Shown: positions 46,258-56,544, numbered from the stretch's first letter. The stretch is 64,000 nt of DNA from Paenibacillus castaneae (GCF_002884445.1 NZ_KZ614144.1:1-64000), one strand, 5' to 3'. Numbers and translations are program-made. The notes: a model not told the origin generated them from the sequence alone.

Positions 46258-47307
46258 ATGAAAAAGACATTTAGTTTGATGCTCGTTTTGGTTGTAGCAT
46301 TAACGCTTGTGCTTTCTGCATGCGGCGCGAAGAAGAATAATGAGGGTGGTTCAACAGGAAACGAGCCTAATAAGGTCGTTTCTGATAACACAGGTAAAGA
46401 CTTTAAGATCGGCATGGTTACGGATGTGGGCGGCGTTCATGACAAATCCTTTAACCAAAGCGCATGGGAAGCTCTACAAACGGTTACAGCTGAAACAAGC
46501 GCTCAAACAAAGTTTTTGGAAAGTAAAGGTGAAGCAGATATGGAGCCGAACCTGAATAGCTTTGTTAAAGAAGGCTATGACCTTACTTGGGGAATCGGGT
46601 TCCTATTCTTCGACGCAATGACTAAAGTGGCTGCTGAGAACCCAAATGCTAAGCTTGCTGTTATTGACAGTGAGATTGAAGCGCCAAACATTGCTTCTGT
46701 TACATTTGCTGAGAACGAGGGCTCATACCTTGTTGGCGTTGTTGCAGGCTTGATGACAAAAACGAACAAAATTGGTTTTGTAGGCGGCATGAAGATTCCA
46801 GTAATCACAAGATTCGAAGCGGGCTTTAAAGCTGGAGTGGCAGCGGTTAATCCGGATGCTAAAATTACGATTGAGTACGCAGGTGATTTCGGTAAACCGG
46901 ATCTAGGCAAGCTTGCAGCGTCCACAATGTACGACGCTGGCGTTGATATTATTTTCCACGCTGCTGGCGGAACGGGTAACGGCGTATTCAATGAAGCGAA
47001 GACACGTAAGGATTCAGGCGAGAATGTATGGGTTATTGGTGTTGATAAAGACCAATCACTCGAATATGGTGATGAAATTACATTGACGTCCATGGTTAAG
47101 GGCGTAGATGCTGCTGTTCAAAAGGTTTCTAAAGATCTAATTGCCGGCAATTGGGCTGGCGGTACAACACAGGTTCTTGGCTTGAAGGACAATGCAGTAG
47201 GATTGCCTGAAACGTCTTCGAAAAATGTACCTGCTGACGTTCTGAAGAAGGTAGAAGAATATAAAGAAAAAATTATTAGCGGCGAAATTAAGGTACCGAC
47301 AGAATAA
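46258..47307 (+). CDS. nupN: BMP-family nucleoside-binding lipoprotein
   Basis: The 349-residue protein has a lipoprotein signal ending LSACGAK (Cys about residue 21), then the BMP/PnrA fold (FKIGMVTDVGGVHDKSFNQSAWEAL, GFLFFDAMTKVA, AAGGTGNGVF, GVDKDQS). BMP proteins bind purine nucleosides; B. subtilis NupN serves the guanosine transporter NupNOPQ. GAGGGGGAATG-type spacing (GCAGGGGGA) precedes the ATG. ATPase and two permease genes follow. Confidence 0.9.
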   Translation: MKKTFSLMLVLVVALTLVLSACGAKKNNEGGSTGNEPNKVVSDNTGKDFKIGMVTDVGGVHDKSFNQSAWEALQTVTAETSAQTKFLESKGEADMEPNLNSFVKEGYDLTWGIGFLFFDAMTKVAAENPNAKLAVIDSEIEAPNIASVTFAENEGSYLVGVVAGLMTKTNKIGFVGGMKIPVITRFEAGFKAGVAAVNPDAKITIEYAGDFGKPDLGKLAASTMYDAGVDIIFHAAGGTGNGVFNEAKTRKDSGENVWVIGVDKDQSLEYGDEITLTSMVKGVDAAVQKVSKDLIAGNWAGGTTQVLGLKDNAVGLPETSSKNVPADVLKKVEEYKEKIISGEIKVPTE

Positions 47308-47359
47308 TATAGACCATAAACAGGTAACCTTTGTTTGAGAATCACTTGTCGATGTATCG

Positions 47360-47390
47360 GACAAGACCGGCTTCGGCCGGTCTTTGTCCT
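47360..47390 (+). other. Hairpin between the binding-protein and ATPase genes
   Basis: AAGACCGG pairs with CCGGTCTT, with ACA/TGT extending the stem, followed by TTTGTCCTTTT. It could be a partial terminator or a stabiliser that leaves more binding-protein mRNA than permease mRNA. Confidence 0.65.
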
Positions 47391-47447
47391 TTTATAAAGG
47401 GAAGATTGTGCTTATATCAAGGTTGAAACCCGGGGAGATGATGAAGA

Positions 47448-48992
47448 ATGGACCGGAGCACGTCAGCAGTACATTTAAAAGGCATTACAAAACGTTTTGC
47501 TGGATTCGTAGCAAATGATTCCATTAACTTGGAGTTGAAAAAGGGAGAAATACATGCGCTGCTCGGAGAGAACGGAGCCGGCAAGTCAACGCTGATGAAT
47601 ATATTGTTCGGGCTATACCAGCCTGATGAAGGCGAGATTTGGATTAATGGCAAGCAGACCGTAATTGAAGGTGCCTCTAAAGCCATTGACCTTGGCATTG
47701 GGATGGTGCATCAGCATTTCAAGCTCGTGCAGCCGTTTACTGTTGCTGAGAATATTGTGCTTGGCAATGAGCCGGTTAAAGGAGTAAGTATTGATTATAA
47801 GCTTGCGAATGATAAAGTTCGGGCAATCTCTGAACGCTATGGGTTGAAAGTAAATCCGCAGGCGCGGATTAAAGATATTACAGTAGGCATGCAGCAACGG
47901 GTGGAAATTCTGAAAACGTTGTATCGAGGCGCGGAAATCGTTATTTTTGATGAGCCGACCGCTGTTCTAACTGTACAGGAAATCGAAGAGCTGATTGAGA
48001 TTATTCGCAATCTGGCTGCCGAGGGTAAATCGATTATTATTATTACGCATAAGCTGAAGGAAGTTATGGCGCTTGCTGATTCTGTAACCGTTATTAGACG
48101 CGGCAAAGTCATCAAGACGGTAACGACGAAAGAGACCAATGAACAGCAGCTTGCTGAGCTGATGGTAGGTCGAGATGTCTCCTTTGAAGTTACCAAGTCT
48201 AAGAGTGTTCCGGGCAAAGTCATATTGTCGGTCGATTCCCTGCAAATGAAGGGTGATCAGGGCAAGAATGCGCTAGATGGAATGAGCATTGAGGTAAGGG
48301 CTGGAGAGATCCTTGGTATTGCTGGGGTTGACGGCAATGGGCAAAGTGAGCTCATTTATGCGATTACCGGTATGCGCAAAGTTGACGGGGGCAGTGTAAA
48401 GCTGAACGGAAATGACGTGACGAATAAGACGCCTCGCCATATTTCAGTTGCCGGCGTTGGCCATATTCCGGAGGACCGCCATAAGCATGGCCTAGTTCTA
48501 GACTTTTCATTAAGCGAAAATATGATATTGGGCAGCTATTTCGAGCCCGAGTTTGGTCGTTATGGGTTGATTGACTACAAAGCGATGGACAAGCTTGCAG
48601 TGAAGCTTGTAGACGAGTTCGATGTTCGTACCTCTGGTATAGAAACTCATGCAAGAGCATTGTCAGGCGGTAATCAGCAGAAAGCGATCATTGCACGTGA
48701 GCTGCATAAAGATCCTGATCTGTTGATTGCAGTACAACCAACACGCGGGCTTGATATCGGAGCCATAGAGTTCGTGCATAGTCGATTGGTTCAAGCTAGG
48801 AATGAAGGGAAAGCGATTCTGCTCGTTTCCTTTGAACTGGACGAGCTTTATGCATTGTCAGATCGAATTGCGGTCATGTACGAAGGGAAGCTGATAGGCG
48901 AAGCAGACGCTGATCAGAGGGATGATCAGCAGCTTGGCTTGTTGATGGCAGGCAATAAACCGGTTAACAACAAATCAGCAGAGAGGAGCTAG
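47448..48992 (+). CDS. nupO: Nucleoside ABC transporter, duplicated ATP-binding protein
   Basis: The 514-residue protein fuses two ABC ATPase domains. The N-terminal one has Walker A GENGAGKST (40-48), a reduced signature TVGMQQRVEIL and Walker B IVIFDEPTAVL. The C-terminal one has a degenerate Walker A (GVDGNGQSE), signature ALSGGNQQKAIIA, and LLIAVQPTRGLDIGA. This sugar/nucleoside-type layout matches YufO/NupO. The stop is 6 bp before the first permease. Confidence 0.91.
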   Translation: MDRSTSAVHLKGITKRFAGFVANDSINLELKKGEIHALLGENGAGKSTLMNILFGLYQPDEGEIWINGKQTVIEGASKAIDLGIGMVHQHFKLVQPFTVAENIVLGNEPVKGVSIDYKLANDKVRAISERYGLKVNPQARIKDITVGMQQRVEILKTLYRGAEIVIFDEPTAVLTVQEIEELIEIIRNLAAEGKSIIIITHKLKEVMALADSVTVIRRGKVIKTVTTKETNEQQLAELMVGRDVSFEVTKSKSVPGKVILSVDSLQMKGDQGKNALDGMSIEVRAGEILGIAGVDGNGQSELIYAITGMRKVDGGSVKLNGNDVTNKTPRHISVAGVGHIPEDRHKHGLVLDFSLSENMILGSYFEPEFGRYGLIDYKAMDKLAVKLVDEFDVRTSGIETHARALSGGNQQKAIIARELHKDPDLLIAVQPTRGLDIGAIEFVHSRLVQARNEGKAILLVSFELDELYALSDRIAVMYEGKLIGEADADQRDDQQLGLLMAGNKPVNNKSAERS

Positions 48993-48998
48993 CAACAA

Positions 48999-50081
48999 AT
49001 GGAAATGTTTAAAAAAATATTTAATAAATCTTCCCTCCTTATTCCTTGTGTGGCAATTATACTCGGTTTATTGGTGGGAGCAATTGCGATGGTTGCTGGC
49101 GGGTATGATCCTATACTTGCTTATTCCTCTCTGCTTAACAAGCTGTTCAGCTCGCCTTACAATATTGGTGAAGCGATTCGCGCAATAACGCCGCTTATTT
49201 TCACAGGCCTTGCTGTTTCATTCGCATTCCGTACCGGGCTGTTCAATATCGGTGTAGAAGGGCAATTTGTAATGGGCATGACAGGTGCGACAATTATTGG
49301 CGTACTGCTGGATCTGCCTTGGTATATCCATGCTCCGCTAGCTATCATTACAGGGGCGGTATTCGGGGGCTTATGGGCGGCAATTGCCGGATATTTGAAG
49401 GCGAAGCGCGGTGTGAATGAGGTTATTTCATCTATTATGCTGAACTGGATAGCTTTGTTCTTGTCTAACTTTATTGTGACAAAGTTTCTTGTTCAGAAGG
49501 GTCAACAGAAGTCCATGCCGGTTCACGAATCGGCAATGGTGAAGATCGATTGGCTTATTAAATTAACGGACAATGCGCGGATGCACTGGGGTACGATCGT
49601 GGCGATTTTGTGCGTCATTATATTTTATATTGTGTTATGGCGGACGAAGCAAGGCTATGAGCTGCGTGCAGTCGGGCATAATCCGGATGCAGCCCTGTAT
49701 GCGGGCATGAACGTAAAAACAACGATGGTTAAATCCATGTTTATAAGCGGAATATTCGCTGGTCTAGGTGGAGTATTCGAAATTTTGGGCGTATTCGGCA
49801 ATCAGACCGTTATGGCTGCATCGCCTGGATATGGCTTCGACGGTATTGCCGTAGCGCTGCTTGGCGGCAATACGCCAATCGGTGTTGTGCTCGGTGCTGT
49901 TTTATTTGGAGGACTCAGCTACGGCTCAGCTGGTATGAGCTTTGGCGCCGGCGTGCCGCCAGAGGTAGTCCGTATCGTTATCGGATCCGTTATTTTCTTC
50001 GTTGCTTCGCATGGACTTGTTAGATGGTTCCTGAAACCTTTCCTAAATAAACGTGCGAGTAAGCGGAAGGAGGCGGCATAA
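48999..50081 (+). CDS. nupP: Nucleoside ABC transporter permease, subunit 1
   Basis: The 360-residue integral membrane protein has about 8-10 segments and the BPD_transp_2 family features: ITPLIFTGLAVSFAFRTGLFNIGVEGQF, GVNEVISSIMLNWIA, and GFDGIAVALLGGNTPIGVVLGA. It matches the YufP/NupP type. GAGAGGAG precedes the ATG. The next permease starts 1 bp after its stop. Confidence 0.9.
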   Translation: MEMFKKIFNKSSLLIPCVAIILGLLVGAIAMVAGGYDPILAYSSLLNKLFSSPYNIGEAIRAITPLIFTGLAVSFAFRTGLFNIGVEGQFVMGMTGATIIGVLLDLPWYIHAPLAIITGAVFGGLWAAIAGYLKAKRGVNEVISSIMLNWIALFLSNFIVTKFLVQKGQQKSMPVHESAMVKIDWLIKLTDNARMHWGTIVAILCVIIFYIVLWRTKQGYELRAVGHNPDAALYAGMNVKTTMVKSMFISGIFAGLGGVFEILGVFGNQTVMAASPGYGFDGIAVALLGGNTPIGVVLGAVLFGGLSYGSAGMSFGAGVPPEVVRIVIGSVIFFVASHGLVRWFLKPFLNKRASKRKEAA

Positions 50082-50082
50082 G

Positions 50083-51045
50083 ATGAACGTAATGGATATT
50101 ATTGGACAGCTTATTAATACGACACTTGTATTTTCTACCGCGCTTATCTTTACTGCGCTTGGCGGAATGTATTCAGAGCGTTCAGGTGTCGTCAATATTG
50201 GATTAGAGGGCTTGATGGTATCGGGAGCATTCGCAGCGGCAGTTGCAACCGAATATGCGATACAAGCTGGAATGGGAAGCTCAGCGCCTTGGATAGGGTT
50301 TCTAGCGGCAGCCATCTATGGTGTCCTGATTTCTCTCCTGCATGCCGTTTCCACGATAACATTCCGCGCCGATCAGACGGTAGTAGGTGTTGTTATTAAT
50401 ATTTTCTCGCTCGGCTTGGCTCTGTACTTAACGAAGAGCCTATTCAACGGCTCAGGCCAAACGCCGCAGCTGGAATATGTATTTCACAAAATAAAAATAC
50501 CTTACCTATCGGATATTCCTCTGCTAGGCAAAGGAATATTTACAGCGTATCCGACCACTTATATTGTTATCATATTAGCGGTCATAAGCTATTTCGTTCT
50601 ATTCCGTACACCTTTCGGTTTGCGTCTGCGCGCTGTAGGGGAGCATCCAAGCTCTGCCGACACAGTTGGAATCAGTGTAACAAAATATCGTTATATCGGT
50701 GTTTTGCTCAGTGGTGCGCTAGGAGGCCTTGGCGGTGCTACCATTACATTGACGACGACAAGCAGCTTTGCGCATAACACGATTTCAGGACAAGGCTTTA
50801 TCGCCCTGGCTGCTCTTATTTTCGGCAAATGGAATCCGCTTGGCGTTGTTGGAGCAGCGATGTTCTTCGGACTTGCTCAAGCACTTCGCAGCTTTGCCCA
50901 GCAATTCGACTTTGCTAAGCAAATCCCGGCAGAATTTTTCTATATGCTGCCTTATGTGCTAACGCTTGTTGTACTTGCAGGAGCAGTAGGCCGATCGAAT
51001 GCACCCGCTGCGCTTGGTCAACCTTACGACCCAGCTAAGCGCTAA
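50083..51045 (+). CDS. nupQ: Nucleoside ABC transporter permease, subunit 2
   Basis: The 320-residue membrane protein has LIFTALGGMYSERSGVVNIGLEGLM and GQGFIALAALIFGKWNPLGVVGA, the YufQ/NupQ permease signatures, with about eight membrane segments. ATG 50083 lies 9 bases after GAAGGAGG. It heterodimerises with the upstream permease. A terminator follows, closing the four-gene transporter. Confidence 0.9.
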   Translation: MNVMDIIGQLINTTLVFSTALIFTALGGMYSERSGVVNIGLEGLMVSGAFAAAVATEYAIQAGMGSSAPWIGFLAAAIYGVLISLLHAVSTITFRADQTVVGVVINIFSLGLALYLTKSLFNGSGQTPQLEYVFHKIKIPYLSDIPLLGKGIFTAYPTTYIVIILAVISYFVLFRTPFGLRLRAVGEHPSSADTVGISVTKYRYIGVLLSGALGGLGGATITLTTTSSFAHNTISGQGFIALAALIFGKWNPLGVVGAAMFFGLAQALRSFAQQFDFAKQIPAEFFYMLPYVLTLVVLAGAVGRSNAPAALGQPYDPAKR

Positions 51046-51057
51046 TTTATGGAAGAC

Positions 51058-51096
51058 AAGACCTCGTTCTTTTTTTGGGACGGGGTCTTTTTTTGA
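51058..51096 (+). terminator. Intrinsic terminator of the nucleoside transporter operon
   Basis: AAGACCTCGTTC pairs with GACGGGGTCTT, with mismatches, and is followed by T7. The remaining gap to nadA (to 51392) holds only the nadA promoter. Confidence 0.82.
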
Positions 51097-51224
51097 ATGC
51101 AATTGCCTGCTCCAAATCATATATCTACTCAGTTGAACAAGCTTAAACCGGGCAAGCTATTCCCGAACAATACGCTCAACAAAAATTATTTTCTAATTGG
51201 CGCCTTAAAAAGGCCTTTAATACA

Positions 51225-51253
51225 TTGACAGCATCTTCTGCCACGTGTAAATT
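51225..51253 (+). promoter_or_regulatory. Sigma-A promoter of the nadABC operon
   Basis: TTGACA (51225-51230) and TAAATT (51248-51253) are spaced 17 bases apart. I could not identify a NiaR operator with confidence. Confidence 0.6.
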
Positions 51254-51392
51254 AAATTTAATCAAATGAATTTATCCCTTTGGTTTATATGACAGGCGAG
51301 CGACTTTCTAAGTTTGTGCATCAATTCACAAAGTCACACTTGCCTATAACGAAATGGGTTTTCCCATCGCTCATAAGAGGAGAGGATCTACT

Positions 51393-52331
51393 GTGGAAGC
51401 ACTGGCACTGGAACGCAAAGCGGAACAAAACCGTGAGCTGCGTGAACGGTTGTTACAGTTGAAGAAAGAGCGGAACGCTATCATACTCGCGCATTATTAT
51501 CAGCGTGATGAAATTCAAGAGGTAGCTGATTTCCGTGGTGATTCCTTTCTGCTCGCGCAGAAGGCGGCTCAAACAGACGCTGAGGTTATTGTATTTTGCG
51601 GTGTTCACTTTATGGGTGAAAGCGCGAAGATTCTAGCGCCGAACAAGACGGTCATTATTCCTGATGAACGTGCGGGCTGTCCGATGGCCGACATGGTTAG
51701 CGTGGATGGCTTGCGCAAGCTGAAGGCACAGCATCCAAATGCCAAAGTTGTAACTTATATCAACTCATCTGCTGAAATTAAAGCAGAAACCGACATTTGC
51801 TGTACATCAGCGAATGCAGTTAAGGTTGTTAACTCGGTGGAAGGCGACGAGGTCATTTGGGTACCAGACAAAAACCTAGGTCATTATGTACAGCAGAACA
51901 CCGACAAGAAAATGATCATTTGGGAAGGTTACTGCAACACCCATGACATGCTTACAGTCAAGGATGTTGAGGAGATGAAAGCCAAGTATCCGAATGCGGA
52001 GTTTGTTGTTCATCCTGAATGCCGTCCAGAGGTCGTGGAGCTTGGCGATTTCGTAGGCAGTACAACTGCGATTTTACAATATTGCAAGGATTCGAAGAGC
52101 CAGGAATTTATCGTTGGAACCGAAGATGGTACAGGATATCAGCTGCGGTTAGATAGTCCGGGCAAGACGTTCCACTTTGCATCCAAATATTTGGTTTGTC
52201 CGAACATGAAGGTAAATAATTTGAAGAAGCTCGTTAAAGCGCTTGAGACGATGCAGCCGCAAATTTATGTACCGCCGCATGTCGCTGACCAAGCCCGTCT
52301 ATCCTTAGAGCGTATGCTGCTGGTGAAGTAG
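51393..52331 (+). CDS. nadA: Quinolinate synthase NadA
   Basis: NadA condenses iminoaspartate with DHAP to quinolinate using a [4Fe-4S] cluster. The three cluster cysteines are visible in ERAGCPMAD, EGYCNTHDM and LVCPNMK. AHYYQRDEIQEVADFRGDSF and FCGVHFMGESAKI are family hallmarks. GTG 51393 follows AAGAGGAGAGG at 7 bases (312 residues); the ATG at 51354 lacks a site. nadB and nadC follow in one operon. Confidence 0.95.
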   Translation: MEALALERKAEQNRELRERLLQLKKERNAIILAHYYQRDEIQEVADFRGDSFLLAQKAAQTDAEVIVFCGVHFMGESAKILAPNKTVIIPDERAGCPMADMVSVDGLRKLKAQHPNAKVVTYINSSAEIKAETDICCTSANAVKVVNSVEGDEVIWVPDKNLGHYVQQNTDKKMIIWEGYCNTHDMLTVKDVEEMKAKYPNAEFVVHPECRPEVVELGDFVGSTTAILQYCKDSKSQEFIVGTEDGTGYQLRLDSPGKTFHFASKYLVCPNMKVNNLKKLVKALETMQPQIYVPPHVADQARLSLERMLLVK

Positions 52332-52363
52332 CATGCGCTACTCCTATGCTTGGAGGAGCCGCG

Positions 52364-53977
52364 ATGATTCCTAGATATCTAGTCGATGTGAATTTAAATG
52401 AGCTTCCAGTTATTGAAAAGGACGTTATCGTAATCGGGGCCGGCATTGCCGGTCTTTTTACCGCTATACGGTCAAGTGAACACAATTCCGTGCTCATGAT
52501 TACGAAGAAATCATTGCTCGACAGCAATACGCGTTATGCTCAAGGCGGTATCGCAGCTGTTATTTCCGAAGATGATTCACCTGCTTATCATAGACAGGAT
52601 ACTCTTATTGCTGGCGCAGGCCTATGCTCGCATGAGGCTGTTGATGTGCTGGTGCATGAAGGCCCTAAGGGCGTACGCAGCTTGATTAAGATGGGTACAC
52701 AGTTTGACTTGGAGAATGGCGAGTTCGCGCTTACGCAAGAGGGAGCCCATAGTCAGCGTCGTATTTTGCATGCAAATGGCGATGCGACTGGTTATGAGAT
52801 CGTTCGCGCTTTGTCGGAGAATGCGGTAGCCAATCCGAAAATTGAAGTGTGGGATGACCATTTCGTAATCGATTTGGTGACTCAAGACAATGAATGCTGC
52901 GGCGTTATCGTACAGAAGCCGAACGGACAGCGCTTGTTTGTGAAGGGCAAAGCCGTTATTCTCAGCTCGGGCGGAGCAGGGCAGCTGTATCGCTATACGA
53001 CCAATCCTGAGGTAGCCACAGGCGATGGGATCGCTATGGCATACCGGGCAGGCGCGTTCATTCAAGATGCGGAGTTTATACAATTCCATCCTACATCGCT
53101 TTGTTATCCAGGAGCACCGCGTTTTCTTATTTCTGAGGCGGTTCGTGGTGAGGGAGCTGTTCTTCGCAATATTAAAGGGGAGCGGTTCATGGATCGCTAT
53201 CATGAGCAGCTGGAGCTGGCGCCAAGAGATGTAGTGGCAAGGGCAATCGTAAGTGAAATGGAAGAAACGAAATCCACATTTGTCTATATTGATATTACGC
53301 ATGAATCAGCAGAAATGGTGAAGCATCGTTTTCCGACTATATATGAGTATTGTTTGAAATATGGTCTTGATTTAACGACCGACTGGATTCCGGTCGCACC
53401 AGCCATGCATTATATGATGGGTGGAGTGAAAACGGACATAAATGGGGAAACAAACATTAAGCGTTTATTCGCATGCGGCGAAGTTTCCTCAACTGGCGTG
53501 CATGGCGCTAATCGACTCGCAAGCAATTCCCTTTCGGAAGCGATCGTATTCGGAAGACGAATCGTTAAACGAATCAATGAGCTGTCAGAGTGCGAGACCG
53601 TTCCGGTCATTCATAATGAAATCGAACGGAGCAGCGCCTCCATGCAAGCTGTCGTGGAGAGAAGGCTTAAGCTGCAGAAGATTATGGTGAGATATGTCGG
53701 TCTTCGCCGAGACGGGAAGGGCCTTGCGAAGGGCCTTGAGGAATTGAAGCGGCAGCTGCCCATATTCCAATCGATGTTGACGGAGCGGGAAGAATATGAA
53801 TTTGCTAATCTGTTAACCTGCGCATTGCTGACGACAGAAGCGGCTCTGCAGCGGGAGGAAAGCCGCGGTGCCCATTATCGAGAGGACTTCCCGGTGCGTG
53901 ACGATTTGATGTGGAGAAAGCATACGGTATTGCACCGTCTATATGGATTGACGGAGGAGCGAATTGAAGATGTATGA
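52364..53977 (+). CDS. nadB: L-aspartate oxidase NadB
   Basis: NadB is an FAD enzyme oxidising aspartate to iminoaspartate, the NadA substrate. The dinucleotide fold VIVIGAGIAG is at about 21-30, followed by SNTRYAQGGIAAV, SSGGAGQLYRYTTNP, QFHPTSL, and MGGVKTDINGETN. ATG 52364 follows TTGGAGGAG; 537 residues is normal. It overlaps nadC by 8 bases. Confidence 0.95.
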   Translation: MIPRYLVDVNLNELPVIEKDVIVIGAGIAGLFTAIRSSEHNSVLMITKKSLLDSNTRYAQGGIAAVISEDDSPAYHRQDTLIAGAGLCSHEAVDVLVHEGPKGVRSLIKMGTQFDLENGEFALTQEGAHSQRRILHANGDATGYEIVRALSENAVANPKIEVWDDHFVIDLVTQDNECCGVIVQKPNGQRLFVKGKAVILSSGGAGQLYRYTTNPEVATGDGIAMAYRAGAFIQDAEFIQFHPTSLCYPGAPRFLISEAVRGEGAVLRNIKGERFMDRYHEQLELAPRDVVARAIVSEMEETKSTFVYIDITHESAEMVKHRFPTIYEYCLKYGLDLTTDWIPVAPAMHYMMGGVKTDINGETNIKRLFACGEVSSTGVHGANRLASNSLSEAIVFGRRIVKRINELSECETVPVIHNEIERSSASMQAVVERRLKLQKIMVRYVGLRRDGKGLAKGLEELKRQLPIFQSMLTEREEYEFANLLTCALLTTEAALQREESRGAHYREDFPVRDDLMWRKHTVLHRLYGLTEERIEDV

Positions 53978-54854
53978 ATGGACAACAGGCGGATATGATG
54001 TTGCCGTACGCGAACAGATTCGCGGCTGGCTCGCAGAGGATGTAGGCAGCGGCGATGTAACGACGGAGACGACAATACCGAAGGAATCACGCTCGAAAGC
54101 GGTTATACATGTGAAGGAGAGCGGTTATATTGCCGGTCTCCCTATCGCAAAGCTTGTTTTCGAGGTAGTAGACCCGTCACTTGTGTTTGAAGCGAAGGTA
54201 CAAGACGGTGATAAGGTGGACAAGGGCACGATTATTGCTGTTGTAGAAGGCAGCACGCATAGTTTGTTAATCGGCGAGCGGCTTGCTCTTAATTTGATGC
54301 AGCGGCTTTCAGGCATTGCGACGAAGACACGTTCATTTGTTGACGCGCTTGAAGGACTTCCGGTTCGCCTGGTAGATACTCGCAAAACAACACCAGGCCA
54401 TCGAATGCTGGAAAAGTATGCTGTACGTGTCGGCGGCGGAGCCAATCACCGCTTCGGACTATATGATGCAGTCATGATCAAAGACAATCATATTAAGGGT
54501 GCCGGCGGAATTACAGCGGCTGTTGAAGCATCACGGCGGATCATTCCACACACGATGAAGATCGAGGTGGAAACCGAATCGCTTCAGCAAGTGGACGAGG
54601 CCATCGCTTGCGGTGCCGATATTATTATGCTGGATAACATGACAGCTTCGATGATGAAGGAAGCAGTAGCACAAATTAAAGCAAGAGCACCTCATGTTAT
54701 TGTGGAAGCTTCTGGCGGCGTATCGCTAGAAACGGTTCATGCTATTGCGTCCTGCGGCGTTGATGTTATCTCGGTTGGAGGCTTAACGTATTCCTTCCAA
54801 GCACTTGATATCAGCCTGGATCTGAACGCCAAGAAGGGTGGCGGCCCGTCTTGA
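53970..54854 (+). CDS. nadC: Nicotinate-nucleotide pyrophosphorylase (carboxylating) NadC
   Basis: NadC converts quinolinate and PRPP to nicotinate mononucleotide. [68 protein letters not shown] and EASGGV are present. Both TTG 53964 and ATG 53970 follow GGAGGAG; the ATG has better spacing (294 residues). Its stop overlaps the coaX TTG (TTGA). Confidence 0.96.
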   Translation: MYEWTTGGYDVAVREQIRGWLAEDVGSGDVTTETTIPKESRSKAVIHVKESGYIAGLPIAKLVFEVVDPSLVFEAKVQDGDKVDKGTIIAVVEGSTHSLLIGERLALNLMQRLSGIATKTRSFVDALEGLPVRLVDTRKTTPGHRMLEKYAVRVGGGANHRFGLYDAVMIKDNHIKGAGGITAAVEASRRIIPHTMKIEVETESLQQVDEAIACGADIIMLDNMTASMMKEAVAQIKARAPHVIVEASGGVSLETVHAIASCGVDVISVGGLTYSFQALDISLDLNAKKGGGPS

Positions 54855-55624
54855 TTCTCGTTATTGATGTCGGTAATACGAATATCGTCCTTGGCATATA
54901 CAAGGGAAAAGATTTAATGCATCATTGGCGGCTAAGCACAAATCGTTCGGCAACAGTCGATGAATATGGTATCAATATACACAATCTCTTCCATTACGCA
55001 GGTGTTAAGCTTGAGCAGATGGATGGCGTTATTATTTCTTCGGTAGTGCCCCCGCTGATGCGTACATTGGAGCAGCTGAGCTTGAAATATTTACGCAAGA
55101 CGCCGTTAGTTGTCGGTCCAGGGGTGAAAACGGGCCTCAACATCCGCTATGAAAATCCGCGTGAGGTAGGCGCCGATCGCATTGTCAATTCTGTTGCGGG
55201 CATTGTGAAATACGGCTCTCCACTCATTGTCGTTGATTTCGGTACAGCCACTACATTTGATTACATAGATGAAGGCGGCAACTACCTGGGCGGAGCGATT
55301 GTGCCTGGTATCGGCATATCCACGGAAGCGCTATATCAGCGGGCGGCTAAATTGCCGCGCATTGAACTGGTGAAGCCGAAGAGCGTTATTGGACGAAATC
55401 CGGTAACCTCTATGCAGGCAGGCATTATTTTTGGCTATGCTGGACAAGTAGACGGAATCGTGAAACGTATTCGGAATGAATTTAATGTCTCGCCGCGCGT
55501 CATTGCTACGGGGGGCTTAGCGGAGTTAATCGCTTCAGAATCGGAAACGATAGAAGAGGTTGATCCGCTTCTTACGCTTGAAGGCTTACGCATTATATAT
55601 GAACGCAACCAGGAGGGATTTTGA
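54851..55624 (+). CDS. coaX: Type III pantothenate kinase
   Basis: CoaX phosphorylates pantothenate, the first CoA step. The ASKHA-fold motifs are DVGNTN at 6-11 and [13 protein letters not shown], with GADRIVN between. Length is 257 residues. TTG start overlaps nadC by 4 bases, coupling NAD and CoA genes here. In B. subtilis coaX directly follows ftsH, so the transporter and nad genes are inserted between the two. Confidence 0.95.
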   Translation: MILVIDVGNTNIVLGIYKGKDLMHHWRLSTNRSATVDEYGINIHNLFHYAGVKLEQMDGVIISSVVPPLMRTLEQLSLKYLRKTPLVVGPGVKTGLNIRYENPREVGADRIVNSVAGIVKYGSPLIVVDFGTATTFDYIDEGGNYLGGAIVPGIGISTEALYQRAAKLPRIELVKPKSVIGRNPVTSMQAGIIFGYAGQVDGIVKRIRNEFNVSPRVIATGGLAELIASESETIEEVDPLLTLEGLRIIYERNQEGF

Positions 55625-56526
55625 TGGACAATCAGCTGAAGGACGTGCTAGTGCGAGGGACGGCATGGAATGGCAAAATACGAGTGTTCGCGGCTCGCAC
55701 GACTCAGCTCGTTGAGGAACTTCGCCAGCGGCACGGCACCTATCCAACGGCAACGGCTGCACTTGGACGCACGTTGACTGCTGGTGCTATTATGGGTGCA
55801 ATGCTTAAAGGGAAAGAGAAGCTTACGATTCAAGTAAAGGGCGATGGCCCGATTGGCCAAATTGTTGTCGATGCTAATGCTGACGGCGAAGTACGCGGAT
55901 ATGTCGATCATCCCGAGGTTCATCTTGCAAGCAATGCGCAGGGCAAGCTCGATGTGGCAGGTGCGGTAGGACGAAGCGGATATCTTCATATTAGCAAGGA
56001 TCTTGGTATGAAAGAGCCTTATCGCGGCAGTGTTCCGATTGTTTCGGGCGAACTTGGCGAGGATTTCACCTATTATTTCGCTATTTCTGAGCAAACGCCT
56101 TCTGCAGTAGGACTAGGAGTGTTGGTGGATACCGACAATTCCGTGCTGCATGCTGGAGGCTTCATTGTTCAGCTTATGCCGGGACTTACGGACGCAGAGA
56201 TTACGAAGCTCGAGCAAGCGGTTGGCTCCATACCGCCTGTAACGGCTTTACTTGATCAAGGAGAAACGCCAGAGGGAATTCTGCGACGGATTGTTGGCGA
56301 CGATCTTCAGATTCACGATACAATGGAATTGAAATTCCAGTGCTTTTGCTCAGCAGAACGGGTAGAGCAGACACTGCTTAGCTTAGGTGAAGATGAGCTG
56401 ACACAAATAATTGAAGAAGACGGAAAAGCGGAAGTCGTTTGCCAATTTTGCAACGAAGCGTATGTTTTTGAGCAGGCACAGCTTAAGCTTTTGCTTGATC
56501 AAGCGAAACCGAAGCCAATCCAATAA
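55624..56526 (+). CDS. hslO: Redox-regulated chaperone Hsp33
   Basis: Hsp33 is a holdase activated by oxidation of its zinc cysteines. The C-x-C / C-x2-C set is C240, C242, C273 and C276. The N-terminal core has TAAALGRTLTAGAIMGAMLKG and GYVDHPEV. The ATG at 55624 follows AGGAGGG; TTG 55621 is an in-frame alternative. Its first base is the last base of the coaX stop codon. Confidence 0.95.
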   Translation: MDNQLKDVLVRGTAWNGKIRVFAARTTQLVEELRQRHGTYPTATAALGRTLTAGAIMGAMLKGKEKLTIQVKGDGPIGQIVVDANADGEVRGYVDHPEVHLASNAQGKLDVAGAVGRSGYLHISKDLGMKEPYRGSVPIVSGELGEDFTYYFAISEQTPSAVGLGVLVDTDNSVLHAGGFIVQLMPGLTDAEITKLEQAVGSIPPVTALLDQGETPEGILRRIVGDDLQIHDTMELKFQCFCSAERVEQTLLSLGEDELTQIIEEDGKAEVVCQFCNEAYVFEQAQLKLLLDQAKPKPIQ

Positions 56527-56544
56527 ATTGGAGGCAATGGGGCG

